From an uncultured Lachnospiraceae bacterium (GTDB lineage Bacteria > Bacillota > Clostridia > Lachnospirales > Lachnospiraceae), in contig CAJTQI010000004.1 in the NCBI GenBank assembly GCA_910578645.1, positions 124,001-188,000 on the forward strand: a stretch of DNA of 64,000 nucleotides, in the 5' to 3' direction. Both the position numbers and the translations under genes were made by a program. The notes below the pieces were generated by a model, which was not told the origin of the DNA, ran no database searches, and worked only from the letters and a program-made list of their open reading frames with translations. This document shows positions 37,815 to 48,341 of this stretch, piece after piece. Each line of letters starts with the position of its first letter. Position 1 is the stretch's first letter.

Positions 37815-39908
37815 TTATGCCTCGCTGCCGGACTCCGCTACCTTGTTAGCCCTCGCCGCAACTTCCTTCTCCTGTACATCGCCGGGCGCCTGCTCATATC
37901 TTGCAAACTCATACATATATGTACCGCGTCCGCCAGTCATGGAACGTAAGTCTGTACAGTAACCGTTTAAACTTGCCACCGGGATATCAGCTTCCACAAC
38001 CGTCTTGCCGCTTCCCGCCGGATTCATGCCAAGCACACGTCCTCTTCTCTTATTCAGGTCACCCATCACATCACCTGTATAAGAATCCGGCACGGTTACT
38101 TTCAGGTTAGCGATTGGCTCAAGAAGCACCGGTCCTGCCTCCATAAATCCCTTCTTGAACGCCTGGATAGTCGCCATCTTAAATGCCATCTCAGAAGAAT
38201 CTACCGGATGGTAAGAACCGTCATAGAGCACTGCCTTCACACCTACTACCGGGTAAGCCGCCAATGGGCCGCTGCCCACGGAATCCTGTAAGCCCTTCTC
38301 CACTGCCGGGAAATAGTTCTTAGGCACAGCGCCGCCTACTACCTCCTGTTCAAATACATAAGCCGACTCCAAATCACCGGAGGACTCAAAGCGCATCTTA
38401 ACGTGGCCATACTGACCGTGTCCGCCAGACTGTTTCTTATACTTGTATTCCACGTCGGATTTCTTGCGTATCGTTTCCCTGTAAGCAATCTTCGGGTCGG
38501 ACAGCTCGATTTCTGCCTTATACTCATTGAGCAGCCTGCTTGCAACCACATCCAGATGCAAATCGCCCATACCGTAAAGAAGAGTCTGCTTGTTCTCTCC
38601 ATCGTTTACAACCCACAATGTCTGGTCTTCATGCCGCATCTTCTGTAATGCCTGCGCCACTTTATCTACGTCGCCCTTATTCTTAGCCTTATATCTCTTG
38701 TATGTATATGGTGTAGATATCTCTGTCTTGCCATAGCGGATAGTTCTTGCCTTGGTAGAGAGTGTATTGCCTGTTCTTGCCGCTGTAAGCTTTGCGATTG
38801 CCCCGATATCTCCTGCATGGAGTTCCTTCACCTCAATGGGTTTACTACCTTGCATAACATAAAGCTTGTTAATCTTCTCTTCAACTTCTTTCTCGTCGTT
38901 ATAAATCGTATCATCATTTTTAAGTACGCCGGAACAAACCTTAATCAAAGAATATTTACCGATAAACGGGTCAACGATTGTCTTAAAAATATACGCGGAC
39001 TTCGGTTTAGAGAAGTCAAAATTTGCCTGGAAGATTTCATTGGTCTTCAAGTCAATACCTGCAAATTCACGGTTCTCCGGACTTGGCATATACTTCACGA
39101 TGTCATCAAGCAGTGTATAGATACCCTGACAGAGCACGTTGGAGCCCATGGACATCGGCACAATACTGCCGTCCATGACATTGTTACGCAGAGCCGCCCT
39201 GATTTCTGCTTCCGAGAAGCTTTCTCCATTAAAGTATCTCTCCATAAATTCTTCGCTTGTCTCGGCCACAGCCTCCATCAAAGTATCCCGGCACAATTGT
39301 AAGTTCGCCTTACTGTATTCGGGCATATCACATTCCACAACTTCCTTGCCTTCCCAACGGTATGCCTGTTCGGTAATGACATTGATATAACCGACAAACT
39401 TCTCGTTTTCACGGATTGGGAGATGGAACGGAGCCATCTTCTTGCCATACTTCTCCGTCATGTCTTCCACAACCTGCCTGAAAGAAGCGTTGTCAATATC
39501 CATATCTGTAACAAACACAAATCTGGGAAGCTTATATTTGTCACACAATTCCCATGCTTTCTCCGTGCCGACTTCCACGCCTGCCTTACCGGATACAACG
39601 ATAATCGCCGCATCTGCAGCTCCCACTGCCTCCTCCACTTCTCCGACGAAATCAAAGAAACCAGGGGTATCAAGTACGTTGACTTTCACACCTTCCCATT
39701 CGATTGGAATAACAGATGCCGCAATGGATATCTGGCGTTTCTGTTCTTCTTTGCCGAAATCACTTACCGTATTGCCATCAGTTACTTTGCCCATTCTGGA
39801 AGTGATACCGGACAGGTAAGCCATCGCCTCCACCAAACTGGTCTTACCACAGCCGCCATGACCAAGCAAAACCACATTACGAATCTTATCCGTTGTGTAA
39901 ATATTCAT
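37815..39908 (-). CDS. EF-G paralogue (EF-G-2-like translation GTPase)
   Basis: 697 residues with the five-domain EF-G layout. G1 is GHGGCGKT (16-23). The G3 motif reads DTPGFFDF (80-87), so the catalytic His of DTPGHVDF is replaced by Phe84. G4 reads TDMD (134-137) instead of NKMD. These changes, also known in the Thermus EF-G-2 group, argue for a paralogue rather than the main fusA. Domain IV and V are present (YKKQSGGHGQYGHVKM, NKRRGRVLGMNP). Frame opens at 39938; ATG 39908 follows GGAGG. Ribosomal function of this group is unclear. The gene is monocistronic, with a terminator behind it. Confidence 0.9.
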   Translation of the reverse strand: MNIYTTDKIRNVVLLGHGGCGKTSLVEAMAYLSGITSRMGKVTDGNTVSDFGKEEQKRQISIAASVIPIEWEGVKVNVLDTPGFFDFVGEVEEAVGAADAAIIVVSGKAGVEVGTEKAWELCDKYKLPRFVFVTDMDIDNASFRQVVEDMTEKYGKKMAPFHLPIRENEKFVGYINVITEQAYRWEGKEVVECDMPEYSKANLQLCRDTLMEAVAETSEEFMERYFNGESFSEAEIRAALRNNVMDGSIVPMSMGSNVLCQGIYTLLDDIVKYMPSPENREFAGIDLKTNEIFQANFDFSKPKSAYIFKTIVDPFIGKYSLIKVCSGVLKNDDTIYNDEKEVEEKINKLYVMQGSKPIEVKELHAGDIGAIAKLTAARTGNTLSTKARTIRYGKTEISTPYTYKRYKAKNKGDVDKVAQALQKMRHEDQTLWVVNDGENKQTLLYGMGDLHLDVVASRLLNEYKAEIELSDPKIAYRETIRKKSDVEYKYKKQSGGHGQYGHVKMRFESSGDLESAYVFEQEVVGGAVPKNYFPAVEKGLQDSVGSGPLAAYPVVGVKAVLYDGSYHPVDSSEMAFKMATIQAFKKGFMEAGPVLLEPIANLKVTVPDSYTGDVMGDLNKRRGRVLGMNPAGSGKTVVEADIPVASLNGYCTDLRSMTGGRGTYMYEFARYEQAPGDVQEKEVAARANKVAESGSEA

Positions 39909-40099
39909 TTCTCTATATCCTCCAGTTCTGTTATTCACTCATGATTGGGTACAATGTTCTGTATGTTAAATCTCCCAAGCACAAATTGTAAGTATATTTT
40001 ACTAAATTCCAGTCAAAATTTCAATATCAATTATGCGAAATGTATATGTCATATACATCTTTCCTTATTTCTGCAAATAAGCAAGTCTCTGGTTTACTC

Positions 40100-40128
40100 T
40101 TGACAATTACGCATGAGCGGAATACAAT
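40100..40128 (+). promoter_or_regulatory. Predicted promoter of tyrA-aroA
   Basis: TTGACA (40100-40105), 17-bp spacer, TACAAT (40123-40128). A second candidate, TTGTAG-17-TATACT, lies at 40153-40181. Both lie downstream of the longest-frame start, so they exclude it. Confidence 0.65.
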
Positions 40129-40225
40129 CTATGTTTTTTTGGCTCTATATCTTGTAGCACACCCCCTAAAATGCTATACTGGATACAGTTTCAGAACAAA
40201 TCTATCCAGAAAGGCTACTATATTT

Positions 40226-41329
40226 ATGAACACTCTCACCTGTGGTTTTATCGGGTTGGGGCTAATCGGCGGTTCTATTGCCAAGGCGCTCCGCCATGCT
40301 TATCCCGATGCACGTTTACTTGCATATGACATCAACAAGACATCCTTGGAGCTTGCCAGACAGGAACATGTGATTGATGAAATCTGTCCTGCCATAGACA
40401 GTTCTTTTACGGGATGTGACTATATATTCCTATGCGCGCCTGTCTCACATAATGATGATAATTTGCTTATTTTAAGAAAACACCTCTCTCCGCAGACAGT
40501 CCTTACGGATGTTGGAAGTGTCAAGACTGGCATACACAAGCAAATCGAAGCTCTTGGCCTGAACGGCCAGTTTATCGGCGGGCATCCCATGACCGGTTCA
40601 GAACGTTTCGGCTACCCAAATTCCAACGCTTCTCTTCTCGAGAACGCATATTATATCCTGACACCGTCAGATACCGTCCCACAGGACAAGGTGGACGGAT
40701 ACCGCAGCCTGGTGGAAGCAATGGGCGCTATTGCGCTTATCTTAAATTATGATGAACATGACTATGTGACCGCCGCCATCTCCCATTTGCCCCATGTTAT
40801 CGCATCCTCTCTCGTAAATCTGGTGAAGAGCTGCGATTCAAAAGACGGTATTATGAAGATGGTCGCCGCAGGAGGCTTCAAGGATATCACACGGATAGCC
40901 TCCTCGTCCCCTGATATGTGGCAACAGATTTGCCTGACAAACAAGGACAATATTTCCAAACTGTTAAAACTGTATATCCAATATCTGACGACAATATCAG
41001 ATTACATAGATAGCCAGGCGAAAGACACCTTATATAATTTCTTCGACAATGCAAGGAATTACCGGGAATCTTTTATCAGCGCTTCAAGCGGGCCGATTAA
41101 GACGGAATATGTATTCACCGTAGATATCTCCGATAAGCCCGGAGCCATAGCCGCCATCGCTTCCCTCCTTGCCATGCATGACGTGAGCATCAAGAATATC
41201 GGCATCAACCATAACAGGGAGCTTGCCGAGGGAGCGTTGCGCATTGAGTTTTACGACCGGAATGCCATTGAACAGGCCATCGGAATTATGGAAAGACACG
41301 GATATGTAATCCATTCAAATATCAGATAA
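40226..41329 (+). CDS. tyrA: Prephenate dehydrogenase with ACT domain
   Basis: Converts prephenate to 4-hydroxyphenylpyruvate with NAD+, for tyrosine. The N-terminal Rossmann motif is FIGLGLIGGSIAKAL. The catalytic region VGSVKTGIHKQIEALGL and GHPMTGSERFG follows. The C-terminal ACT domain (~295-367, ISDKPGAIAAIASLLAMHDVS) probably gives feedback control by tyrosine. The frame opens at 40040, but the ATG at 40226 is placed behind AGAAAGG and is the only start downstream of the promoter. It gives 367 residues, normal for this type. Followed by aroA after 27 nt. Confidence 0.95.
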   Translation: MNTLTCGFIGLGLIGGSIAKALRHAYPDARLLAYDINKTSLELARQEHVIDEICPAIDSSFTGCDYIFLCAPVSHNDDNLLILRKHLSPQTVLTDVGSVKTGIHKQIEALGLNGQFIGGHPMTGSERFGYPNSNASLLENAYYILTPSDTVPQDKVDGYRSLVEAMGAIALILNYDEHDYVTAAISHLPHVIASSLVNLVKSCDSKDGIMKMVAAGGFKDITRIASSSPDMWQQICLTNKDNISKLLKLYIQYLTTISDYIDSQAKDTLYNFFDNARNYRESFISASSGPIKTEYVFTVDISDKPGAIAAIASLLAMHDVSIKNIGINHNRELAEGALRIEFYDRNAIEQAIGIMERHGYVIHSNIR

Positions 41330-41356
41330 AGAATAGATAAAGAAAAGAGGTACACT

Positions 41357-42631
41357 ATGGTTTTCCAGAGAGCAAAACATTTAAAAGGTGAAGTGACCGT
41401 CCCCGGGGACAAATCGATTTCCCACAGAGCTGTTATGTTCGGCTCCCTTGCCAAGGGCACGACAGAAGTGACGAATTTCCTGCAAGGCGCCGACTGTCTC
41501 TCCACGATAGACTGTTTCCGCAAGATGGGCATTAAAATAGACAATACGCCAGAACGTATCCTGATTCACGGCAATGGGCTGCACGGCCTATCTGCACCTA
41601 TAGACATCCTGGACGTGGGCAATAGCGGAACCACCGCACGGCTTATCTCAGGCATTCTTGCCGCACAGTCTTTTGAATCTGCACTGACGGGGGATGCTTC
41701 CATAAAAAAACGTCCCATGCGCCGGATTATGAAACCTTTGTCCATGATGGGTGCGGACATCGTCAGCATAAACGGCAATGACTGTGCGCCTCTGCGCATC
41801 ATGGGCGCACCTCTGCACGGCATACATTATCACTCTGAAGTGGCCTCGGCACAAGTCAAGTCATCCGTGCTTCTGGCAGGCATGTATGCAGACGGCATTA
41901 CACAGGTGACAGAACCCACCCTCAGCCGGAACCATTCGGAAATCATGTTAAATTATTTCGGCGCCACAGTACGCACGGAGAATACCACCGCCTCCATAGA
42001 GCCGGAACCTGTACTCACCGGACAGAAAGTCAATGTACCCGGCGATATTTCTTCCGCCGCTTATTTTATCGCCGCGGGCCTCATTGTCCCGGATTCCGAA
42101 ATACTCATAAAGAATGTGGGCGTCAATCCGACAAGAGACGGCATCCTCAAGGTTGCAATAGCCATGGGCGGCGATATAACTTTATTTAATATACGCAATG
42201 AGGGCGAACCTACCGCCGATATTTTAGTGAAATCAAGCTCATTACATGGCATCACAATCGAAGGTGATATCATCCCCACGCTGATTGATGAGCTTCCTGT
42301 GATTAATGTGATGGCGGCTTGTGCCGAAGGCACGACGGTCATCAAAGATGCCGCAGAACTGAAAGTAAAAGAATCCAACCGTATTGACGTGATGGTAAAA
42401 TATTTAAGTGCCATGGGATGTGATATTTCCGGCACCCAGGACGGCATGATTATCCAAGGCGGCAAAGCGCTCCACGGCGCCCTGGTAGATTCCCATATGG
42501 ACCACCGAATTGCCATGAGCTTCTCTGTTGCCGCCCTGGCCGCCGATGGGATGACAGAAATCTCAGGCAGTGAATGCGTCACAATCAGTTACCCGGATTT
42601 CTTCGGCGATTTGCTGAAACTGACACGCTGA
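41357..42631 (+). CDS. aroA: 3-phosphoshikimate 1-carboxyvinyltransferase (EPSP synthase)
   Basis: Sixth step of the shikimate pathway, joining PEP to shikimate-3-phosphate. Seen: GDKSISHRAVMFGSLAKG (N-terminal), the sequence GNSGTTARLISG for PEP binding, AQVKSSVLLAGMYADG, ELPVINVMAACA, KVKESNRI and MDHRIAMSFSVAAL. 424 residues. RBS AAGAGGT upstream. In operon with tyrA. The PEP-site sequence GNSGTTAR carries a small variation compared with the classic GNAGTAMR, which is common in class II (glyphosate-tolerant) enzymes. Confidence 0.97.
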   Translation: MVFQRAKHLKGEVTVPGDKSISHRAVMFGSLAKGTTEVTNFLQGADCLSTIDCFRKMGIKIDNTPERILIHGNGLHGLSAPIDILDVGNSGTTARLISGILAAQSFESALTGDASIKKRPMRRIMKPLSMMGADIVSINGNDCAPLRIMGAPLHGIHYHSEVASAQVKSSVLLAGMYADGITQVTEPTLSRNHSEIMLNYFGATVRTENTTASIEPEPVLTGQKVNVPGDISSAAYFIAAGLIVPDSEILIKNVGVNPTRDGILKVAIAMGGDITLFNIRNEGEPTADILVKSSSLHGITIEGDIIPTLIDELPVINVMAACAEGTTVIKDAAELKVKESNRIDVMVKYLSAMGCDISGTQDGMIIQGGKALHGALVDSHMDHRIAMSFSVAALAADGMTEISGSECVTISYPDFFGDLLKLTR

Positions 42632-42706
42632 GGTTCCTTGCCGCATAGCTGATAGCCGCTTCGATAACCGAGCATCGGCATGACCAGGAAAATGTGTAAG
42701 CTATGT

Positions 42707-43231
42707 CTACGACGACAGCTTTACTAACAGCCTGTTCACGAAATAGGAAAGCACCATACAGGCAATCCCTGCAAGGCTCCCGTACCAATTCAGTGTCACA
42801 TCAAACATATGGAAATGTCTTCCTTCTATAAACTGCTTATAATATTCGGTGTAGTACGCCAATGCATAGCATATCATGCCGGCGGCAACTACACCGATGA
42901 TGCGGAAATACCGTCTAAAGAGCACCATGCCCACAAACGCCGTGACCACCCCAACCACAAAGAAAAGCACCAGGTGCGCCACACAGCGTATCATCATACT
43001 GACTGCTTTGACCTGTTCCTGGGTTGGATTATCCAGAATCCTATCCGAAACCTGCTTAGCCAGTTTCATTGTAACGCCTACCGAATCCGCCCCGTTCTGG
43101 AAAGAAACCATCATCACAATATACAAAAGCATCATGAGAGCCAGTACCGACGCCACCACTACAATAAGTTCTATCCATAAATTTGTATGTTTTCCATGTT
43201 TCATCTTATACACCAAATATTCTACATTCAA
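42707..43231 (-). CDS. VanZ-like membrane protein
   Basis: 174 residues with four to five membrane segments. The C-terminal half has FIEGRHFHMFDVTLNWYGSL, the VanZ-type signature (R-x-[FH]-D-x-x-x-N-x-x-G). VanZ proteins are found beside glycopeptide resistance genes, but most genomic members have unknown roles in envelope biology. There is no van cluster here. Start at 43231 behind AGGTATTGA; a second ATG exists at residue 10. It faces aroA with a 75-nt gap. Confidence 0.8.
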   Translation of the reverse strand: MNVEYLVYKMKHGKHTNLWIELIVVVASVLALMMLLYIVMMVSFQNGADSVGVTMKLAKQVSDRILDNPTQEQVKAVSMMIRCVAHLVLFFVVGVVTAFVGMVLFRRYFRIIGVVAAGMICYALAYYTEYYKQFIEGRHFHMFDVTLNWYGSLAGIACMVLSYFVNRLLVKLSS

Positions 43232-43254
43232 TACCTGCCGTCTTTCATTTTACC

Positions 43255-44313
43255 TTACCTGTCTGTTTTTGTAAAGGAATCTGTAATAAACATGGCATCC
43301 CCGAAACTGAAAAAACGGTATTTCTCCCGGATTGCCTCCGCATACGCATCCAGCACATGTTCTCTGCCCGCCAGTGCCGACACAAGCATCACAAGAGTGG
43401 ATTCCGGCAGATGAAAGTTCGTAATCAGACAATCCAGAACCTTAAACCGATAGCCCGGATAAATGAAAATGTCCGTATTGCCACAGCATTCTTCCAGTGT
43501 TCCGTCTTCTTTTGCGGCACTTTCCACGGTGCGGCATCCCGTTGTGCCCACACAGATTACACGGTGCCCTTGGGCTTTGGCACGGTTAATCTTGTCCGCC
43601 GCCTCCTTTGTCACCTGATAATATTCGGAATGCATATGATGTTCCAAAATATTGTCCGCCTTCACCGGACGGAACGTGCCAAGCCCCACATGCAGGGTTA
43701 CATAGGCAATCTCCACGCCCTTCTCCTCTATCTCACACAACAGCTTGTTTGTAAAATGCAGACCCGCCGTAGGAGCTGCGGCGGAGCCGTCGTATTTGGC
43801 GTACACAGTCTGGTAGCGGCTCTTATCCTGCAGTTTATGGGTTATGTAGGGCGGAAGGGGCATTTCGCCAAGCCTGTCAAGTACTTCCTCAAAAATACCT
43901 TCATAGTAGAAACGTACCAACCGGTTTCCTTCTTCCACCACATCCAAAACCTCCGCCTCAAGGCATCCGTCCCCAAAACGAAGTCTGGTTCCCGGCCGCG
44001 CCTTTTTCCCCGGCTTCACCAATGTCTCCCAGATATCGTCCTTTTGCCGTTTTAAAAGCAGAACCTCCACCAAAGCCCCGGTATCTTCTTTAACGCCCAT
44101 AAGTCTTGCCGGAAGTACCTTAGTGTTATTTAAGACCAGGCAGTCGCCCGGTCTTAAATAATCGACAATCTCTCTGAAAATATGATGCTCCGTCCTGCCG
44201 CTTTCCTTGTCAAGCATCAGAAGCCTGGAACCCGAACGGTCCTCCAGTGGGTCCTGGGCTATCAGTTCCTGCGGCAGCTCAAAATAAAAATCTGATTTAC
44301 TCATTGTTTCCAT
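43255..44313 (-). CDS. queA: S-adenosylmethionine:tRNA ribosyltransferase-isomerase
   Basis: Penultimate step of queuosine synthesis on tRNA: transfers the ribosyl of SAM to preQ1 to make epoxyqueuosine. N-terminal [41 protein letters not shown], and the [22 protein letters not shown] region are typical, as is [10 protein letters not shown]. 352 residues. No preQ1 riboswitch is seen in the ~115 nt upstream. Two close ATGs (44313, 44304). Adjacent to the VanZ-like gene downstream. Confidence 0.96.
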   Translation of the reverse strand: METMSKSDFYFELPQELIAQDPLEDRSGSRLLMLDKESGRTEHHIFREIVDYLRPGDCLVLNNTKVLPARLMGVKEDTGALVEVLLLKRQKDDIWETLVKPGKKARPGTRLRFGDGCLEAEVLDVVEEGNRLVRFYYEGIFEEVLDRLGEMPLPPYITHKLQDKSRYQTVYAKYDGSAAAPTAGLHFTNKLLCEIEEKGVEIAYVTLHVGLGTFRPVKADNILEHHMHSEYYQVTKEAADKINRAKAQGHRVICVGTTGCRTVESAAKEDGTLEECCGNTDIFIYPGYRFKVLDCLITNFHLPESTLVMLVSALAGREHVLDAYAEAIREKYRFFSFGDAMFITDSFTKTDR

Positions 44314-44430
44314 AATTAATATTACACCCTCTTATAATGCCTTTTAACGCTTTCCAATACCAATATACGTATCATCGTAATATTGTTGCAATCATTTCTC
44401 TAATCCGATAGCACCTAAAACGTTTATAAT

Positions 44431-45888
44431 CTATAAGTCGGCATGCTTCAAAAAAGCCATATAACCTCTTTTTGTCTCATAGACATCGGCTTTGCTTGTG
44501 GCCTCCCACGGCGCATGCATATTCAGGACAGCCACACCGCTGTCGATTACGTTCATGCCATACAGCGCGAGAATATAAGCGATGGTCCCGCCGCCGCCTA
44601 AATCTACTTTTCCAAGCTCCGCCGTCTGGAAATTCACCTTCTCTTTCTCAAAAATAGCCCTGATATGTCCCAGATATTCCGCGTTGGCATCATTGGAACC
44701 GGACTTGCCCCTTGCCCCGGTAAATTTATTGAATACCATACCGCCGCCCAGATAAGCCACATTTTTCTTGTCAAAACTGGAAGCATAGGAGGGGTCGAAT
44801 GCACTGCTCACATCAGAGGAAAGCATACAAGAGCGGGCCAAACACCTGCGCACATTCAGTTCACTGTACTCTCCAAGCAGATTCATCACCTCGGCCACTG
44901 CATTCTCAAAAAACTTAGACTGCATACCCGTGGCTCCCACGCTGCCGATTTCCTCTTTGTCTACCAGGATGCAGCAGGCGGTGCGCTCTGTCTGTCCGGC
45001 CTCCAGCATTGCCTTTAAGGAAGAAAATGCGCATACTCTGTCATCCTGTCCGTAAGCAAGAATCATGCTTCTGTCAAAGCCTGCTTCCCTTGCTTTGCCG
45101 GCGGGAACCACTTCTAACTCGGCAGAAATAAAATCTTCTTCTTCAATTCCGTAAGATTTCTGCAAGATATCCAGTATCCCTTTTTTAACAGCGTCTTTCT
45201 CAGAAGTTTTTCCCTCTTTCCCCTCTTCGCAAGCATTGCAGCCATCTTTTTCCTGGCTATCCTTGCCCGTCTTGTCGATAACCAAAGGTTTATTTCCTAC
45301 AATAATGTCAAGGGCTTCCCCCTCAATCACTTTGTTAGCCTTCTTCTCAAGCTGCTCCTGGGCGAGATGAATCAGAAGGTCTGATACGAAAAATACCGGG
45401 TCATCTTCGTTTTCACCCACATTTATTTCCACCGTCGTCCCGTCCTTCTTGACTACTACACCGTGAAGCGCAAGGGGCAGGGCAACCCACTGGTATTTCT
45501 TCACGCCGCCATAATAGTGGGTGTCCAGATAGGCAAACCCGCCGTCCTCATATAGCGGATTTTGTTTGATGTCAAGACGCGGAGAGTCAATGTGCGCACC
45601 CAGTATATTGATTCCGCCTGACATCTTCTTACTGCCAATCCGAAACATCACGATGGATTTATTCATCCATACGGCGTACACCTTATCGCCCGCCTTTAAC
45701 TGTACACCGGAAGCAATCAGCGCCTCCAGCTCTCTATATCCGTCCTGCTCAATCATATTGACAATCTGGTCAATGCATTCACGCTCCGTCTTGCCGTTAT
45801 CCAGAAAGGACATATATTCTTTTGCAAAAGCATCAACCTGTTTTAACTGCTCCTCGTCGTAAGTTTCCCATGTGTTATTGTGTTCCAT
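44431..45888 (-). CDS. M18 family zinc aminopeptidase
   Basis: Removes N-terminal residues from peptides in the cytosol. Metal and active-site motifs: GAHIDSPRLDIK (His), ILVDKEEIGSVGATG (Glu), MLSSDVSSAFDPSY (Asp) and the C-terminal INMHAPWE-type region (LNMHAPWEATSKAD). About 485 residues. There is a Lys/Glu/Cys-rich insertion (~205-235, DGCNACEEGKEGK) not usual for the family. Frame opens at 45900; ATG 45888 follows GGAG at 6 nt. It ends 118 nt before queA begins and is likely a separate or weakly linked unit. Confidence 0.9.
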   Translation of the reverse strand: MEHNNTWETYDEEQLKQVDAFAKEYMSFLDNGKTERECIDQIVNMIEQDGYRELEALIASGVQLKAGDKVYAVWMNKSIVMFRIGSKKMSGGINILGAHIDSPRLDIKQNPLYEDGGFAYLDTHYYGGVKKYQWVALPLALHGVVVKKDGTTVEINVGENEDDPVFFVSDLLIHLAQEQLEKKANKVIEGEALDIIVGNKPLVIDKTGKDSQEKDGCNACEEGKEGKTSEKDAVKKGILDILQKSYGIEEEDFISAELEVVPAGKAREAGFDRSMILAYGQDDRVCAFSSLKAMLEAGQTERTACCILVDKEEIGSVGATGMQSKFFENAVAEVMNLLGEYSELNVRRCLARSCMLSSDVSSAFDPSYASSFDKKNVAYLGGGMVFNKFTGARGKSGSNDANAEYLGHIRAIFEKEKVNFQTAELGKVDLGGGGTIAYILALYGMNVIDSGVAVLNMHAPWEATSKADVYETKRGYMAFLKHADL

Positions 45889-45920
45889 ATCAATCTCCAT
45901 TCTTACATATAAAATGTTTA

Positions 45921-48341
45921 TCAGCTTCTAAGCTCAATGCCCATCCCTTCCAGTCCGTTCAGGATTTTCTTCATAGCGGCCGTCACATCGGCTTCCCCAA
46001 GGGTCTTATCCTTAGCACGGAAAGTGATAGAATATGCCACGGACTTATAGCCTTCCTTAATCTGGTCACCTTCATAGATGTCAAACAACTGATAGTCTTC
46101 CAAAATCTTGCCGCCTCTTTGTGCGATAACCGCTTCTATCTGTCCGGCCAGAACTGACTTTGGAACGACCATACTGATATCCCTGGAAACGGCCGGGTAT
46201 TTCGCAATCCCTTCATACTTACGCTCGAAAGTCGCAAAAGGTATGACTTCCGGCATGTCAATTACCGCCACGTAAGCTCTTGTCTTCATATCATAATTGT
46301 CACACACTTCCGGATGTACCTCACCCAAGTAGCCAAGCAAAGTCCCTTCATATATGATATTAGCCTGTCTGCCAGGGTGCAGGAAATTCCTGCCCGCATT
46401 GGGCTCGTAGATAACCTTTTTCCTCATGCCGATGCTGTCGAAAAACTCTTCTATCACACCTTTCATGGTGAAGAAATCTCCTTCGCCATACATACCCAGA
46501 GTGAACTGCATCCTTTCTTCCGGCAGCTCACTAAGCGGCAGCGACTTAGGCAGATAAATATTCCCAAGTTCATAGAGACGCACATCCTTGTTTCTTCTGT
46601 TATAGTTCGTCGCCAGGCTGGTCAACATACCGTTTAAGGAGACTGTTCTCATAATAGAGAAATCTTCTCCAAGCGGATTGGAGATAGTAACCGCCTGTCT
46701 GGCCGGGTCATCCGCATCCAGAAGCAACTTATCAAACACCTTAGGACTCTCAAAAGAATAACACATGCCCTGTGAAAAGCCGCAAAATTCTGCGATATCC
46801 CTCGCCTTCTGTTCGATGCGCAGCTTAAAGGGAAGTTTTCCCGTCGTTGCCTCGCCTGTAGGCAACGTGATAGGAATCTTATCATATCCATAGAAACGTG
46901 CCACTTCTTCCGCAATATCACACTGGCGGAGAATATCCTGTCGGAAACTCGGAACAAAAAGAAGATTCGTGGCAGGCTCATAACCTACCTCTATCATTCT
47001 AAAGATATCCAACATTTCTTCTCTTGATACATCCGTACCAAGAAGTCTGTTATACTGCTCCGGCTCGAATGAAAGCGTTACCTGTTCTTTCTTGTCACCG
47101 CACACATCCACAAGTCCGTCTACCACTTCTCCACAGCCCAACTCTTCGATAAGCTGGCACGCCCGGTTAATCGCCGCTTCTGCGTTATTGGGGTCAAGAC
47201 CTTTCTCAAATTTACCGGAAGCGTCTGTCCTAAGCCCTACACGCTTGGCAGACTTACGGATATTGGCACCATTGAAAGTGGCCGCCTCAAACAAAACCGT
47301 CTTTACATCATCGGTAATCATGGAATTTTCGCCGCCCATAATACCTGCAATGCCTACTTCTTTCTCGGCGTCACAAATCATCAATACATCCCCATCCAAG
47401 TTCCTGTCCTGCCCGTCAAGGGTGCGGAACACGTCGCCATCCGACGCACGGCGCACAATAATCTTATGTCCCGCTATGGTATCCAGGTCATAAGCATGCA
47501 TGGGCTGTCCGTACTCCTCCATCACATAATTGGTGATGTCTACCAAGTTGTTAATAGGCCGTATACCACTTGCCGCCAGACGCCGCTGCATCCACTTAGG
47601 AGAAGGGCCAATCTGGATATTGGTACACACCCTTGCACAGTATCTTGGACACAATTCCTTATCCTGCACTTCCACGGAAATATAATCTTGTGTCCTGCCT
47701 CCGTTTCCTGTCACATGTACCTGGGGCGGATAGAAAGGCTTGCGGAACGTAGCCGCCGCCTCCCTGGCTATGCCAATTACACTGTAACAGTCTACGCGGT
47801 TAGACGTCACTTCATACTCAAACACGGTGTCCCGAAGTCCCAGAGCCTCTATGGCATCGGAGCCGATTTCCACATCGTCCTCAAAAATATATATCCCAAG
47901 TTCAGGCGCTTCCGGGTACATATACCTGTCAGAGCCTAATTCTTCGATAGAGCACATCATTCCGTTTGAAGGAACGCCGCGCAGCTTGCCCGCCTTAATG
48001 ACAATGCCATCCTCAGGCAACGGCCCGCCGTCATGCCCGCCTGCCACCTTACCGCCGTCCAAAACCACAGGGACTTTGTCCCCCTCCTTGACATTGGGCG
48101 CACCGGTCACAATCTGTACGACTTCAGAACCGATATTGACCTGACACACAATCAGTTTATCCGCATCAGGATGCCTCTCGATTTTGTCAATCTGTCCTAC
48201 CACAATTTTCTCCAGGTTTTTGTCAAGCCGCCTGTAGCCCTCCACCTTCGTCCCGGACAATGTCATGGCGTCCATATATTCCTGGTCGGTGCACTCTAAA
48301 TCCGGCACATATGCTTTAATCCACGATAACGCTGTATTCAT
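45921..48341 (-). CDS. pheT: Phenylalanyl-tRNA synthetase beta subunit
   Basis: Large subunit of the (alpha-beta)2 enzyme. N-terminal tRNA-binding domain (~40-155, VVGQIDKIERHPDADKLIVC), B3/B4 editing domain, B5 domain and the C-terminal FDX-ACB anticodon-binding domain (~710-806). 806 residues from ATG 48341, preceded by AAGGAGAG. The frame extends to 48368 without a better start. Co-transcribed with pheS. Confidence 0.97.
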   Translation of the reverse strand: MNTALSWIKAYVPDLECTDQEYMDAMTLSGTKVEGYRRLDKNLEKIVVGQIDKIERHPDADKLIVCQVNIGSEVVQIVTGAPNVKEGDKVPVVLDGGKVAGGHDGGPLPEDGIVIKAGKLRGVPSNGMMCSIEELGSDRYMYPEAPELGIYIFEDDVEIGSDAIEALGLRDTVFEYEVTSNRVDCYSVIGIAREAAATFRKPFYPPQVHVTGNGGRTQDYISVEVQDKELCPRYCARVCTNIQIGPSPKWMQRRLAASGIRPINNLVDITNYVMEEYGQPMHAYDLDTIAGHKIIVRRASDGDVFRTLDGQDRNLDGDVLMICDAEKEVGIAGIMGGENSMITDDVKTVLFEAATFNGANIRKSAKRVGLRTDASGKFEKGLDPNNAEAAINRACQLIEELGCGEVVDGLVDVCGDKKEQVTLSFEPEQYNRLLGTDVSREEMLDIFRMIEVGYEPATNLLFVPSFRQDILRQCDIAEEVARFYGYDKIPITLPTGEATTGKLPFKLRIEQKARDIAEFCGFSQGMCYSFESPKVFDKLLLDADDPARQAVTISNPLGEDFSIMRTVSLNGMLTSLATNYNRRNKDVRLYELGNIYLPKSLPLSELPEERMQFTLGMYGEGDFFTMKGVIEEFFDSIGMRKKVIYEPNAGRNFLHPGRQANIIYEGTLLGYLGEVHPEVCDNYDMKTRAYVAVIDMPEVIPFATFERKYEGIAKYPAVSRDISMVVPKSVLAGQIEAVIAQRGGKILEDYQLFDIYEGDQIKEGYKSVAYSITFRAKDKTLGEADVTAAMKKILNGLEGMGIELRS

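Noticed and set aside
42632..42706. Terminator between aroA and the VanZ-like gene
   Set aside because: Short complementary segments exist (for example around 42664-42680), but I could not find a stem followed by a T-run convincing enough to annotate.
43183..44055. 290-residue open frame antisense to queA
   Set aside because: Frame mirrors codon bias of queA; composition is unlike a real protein (many Arg/His/Cys).
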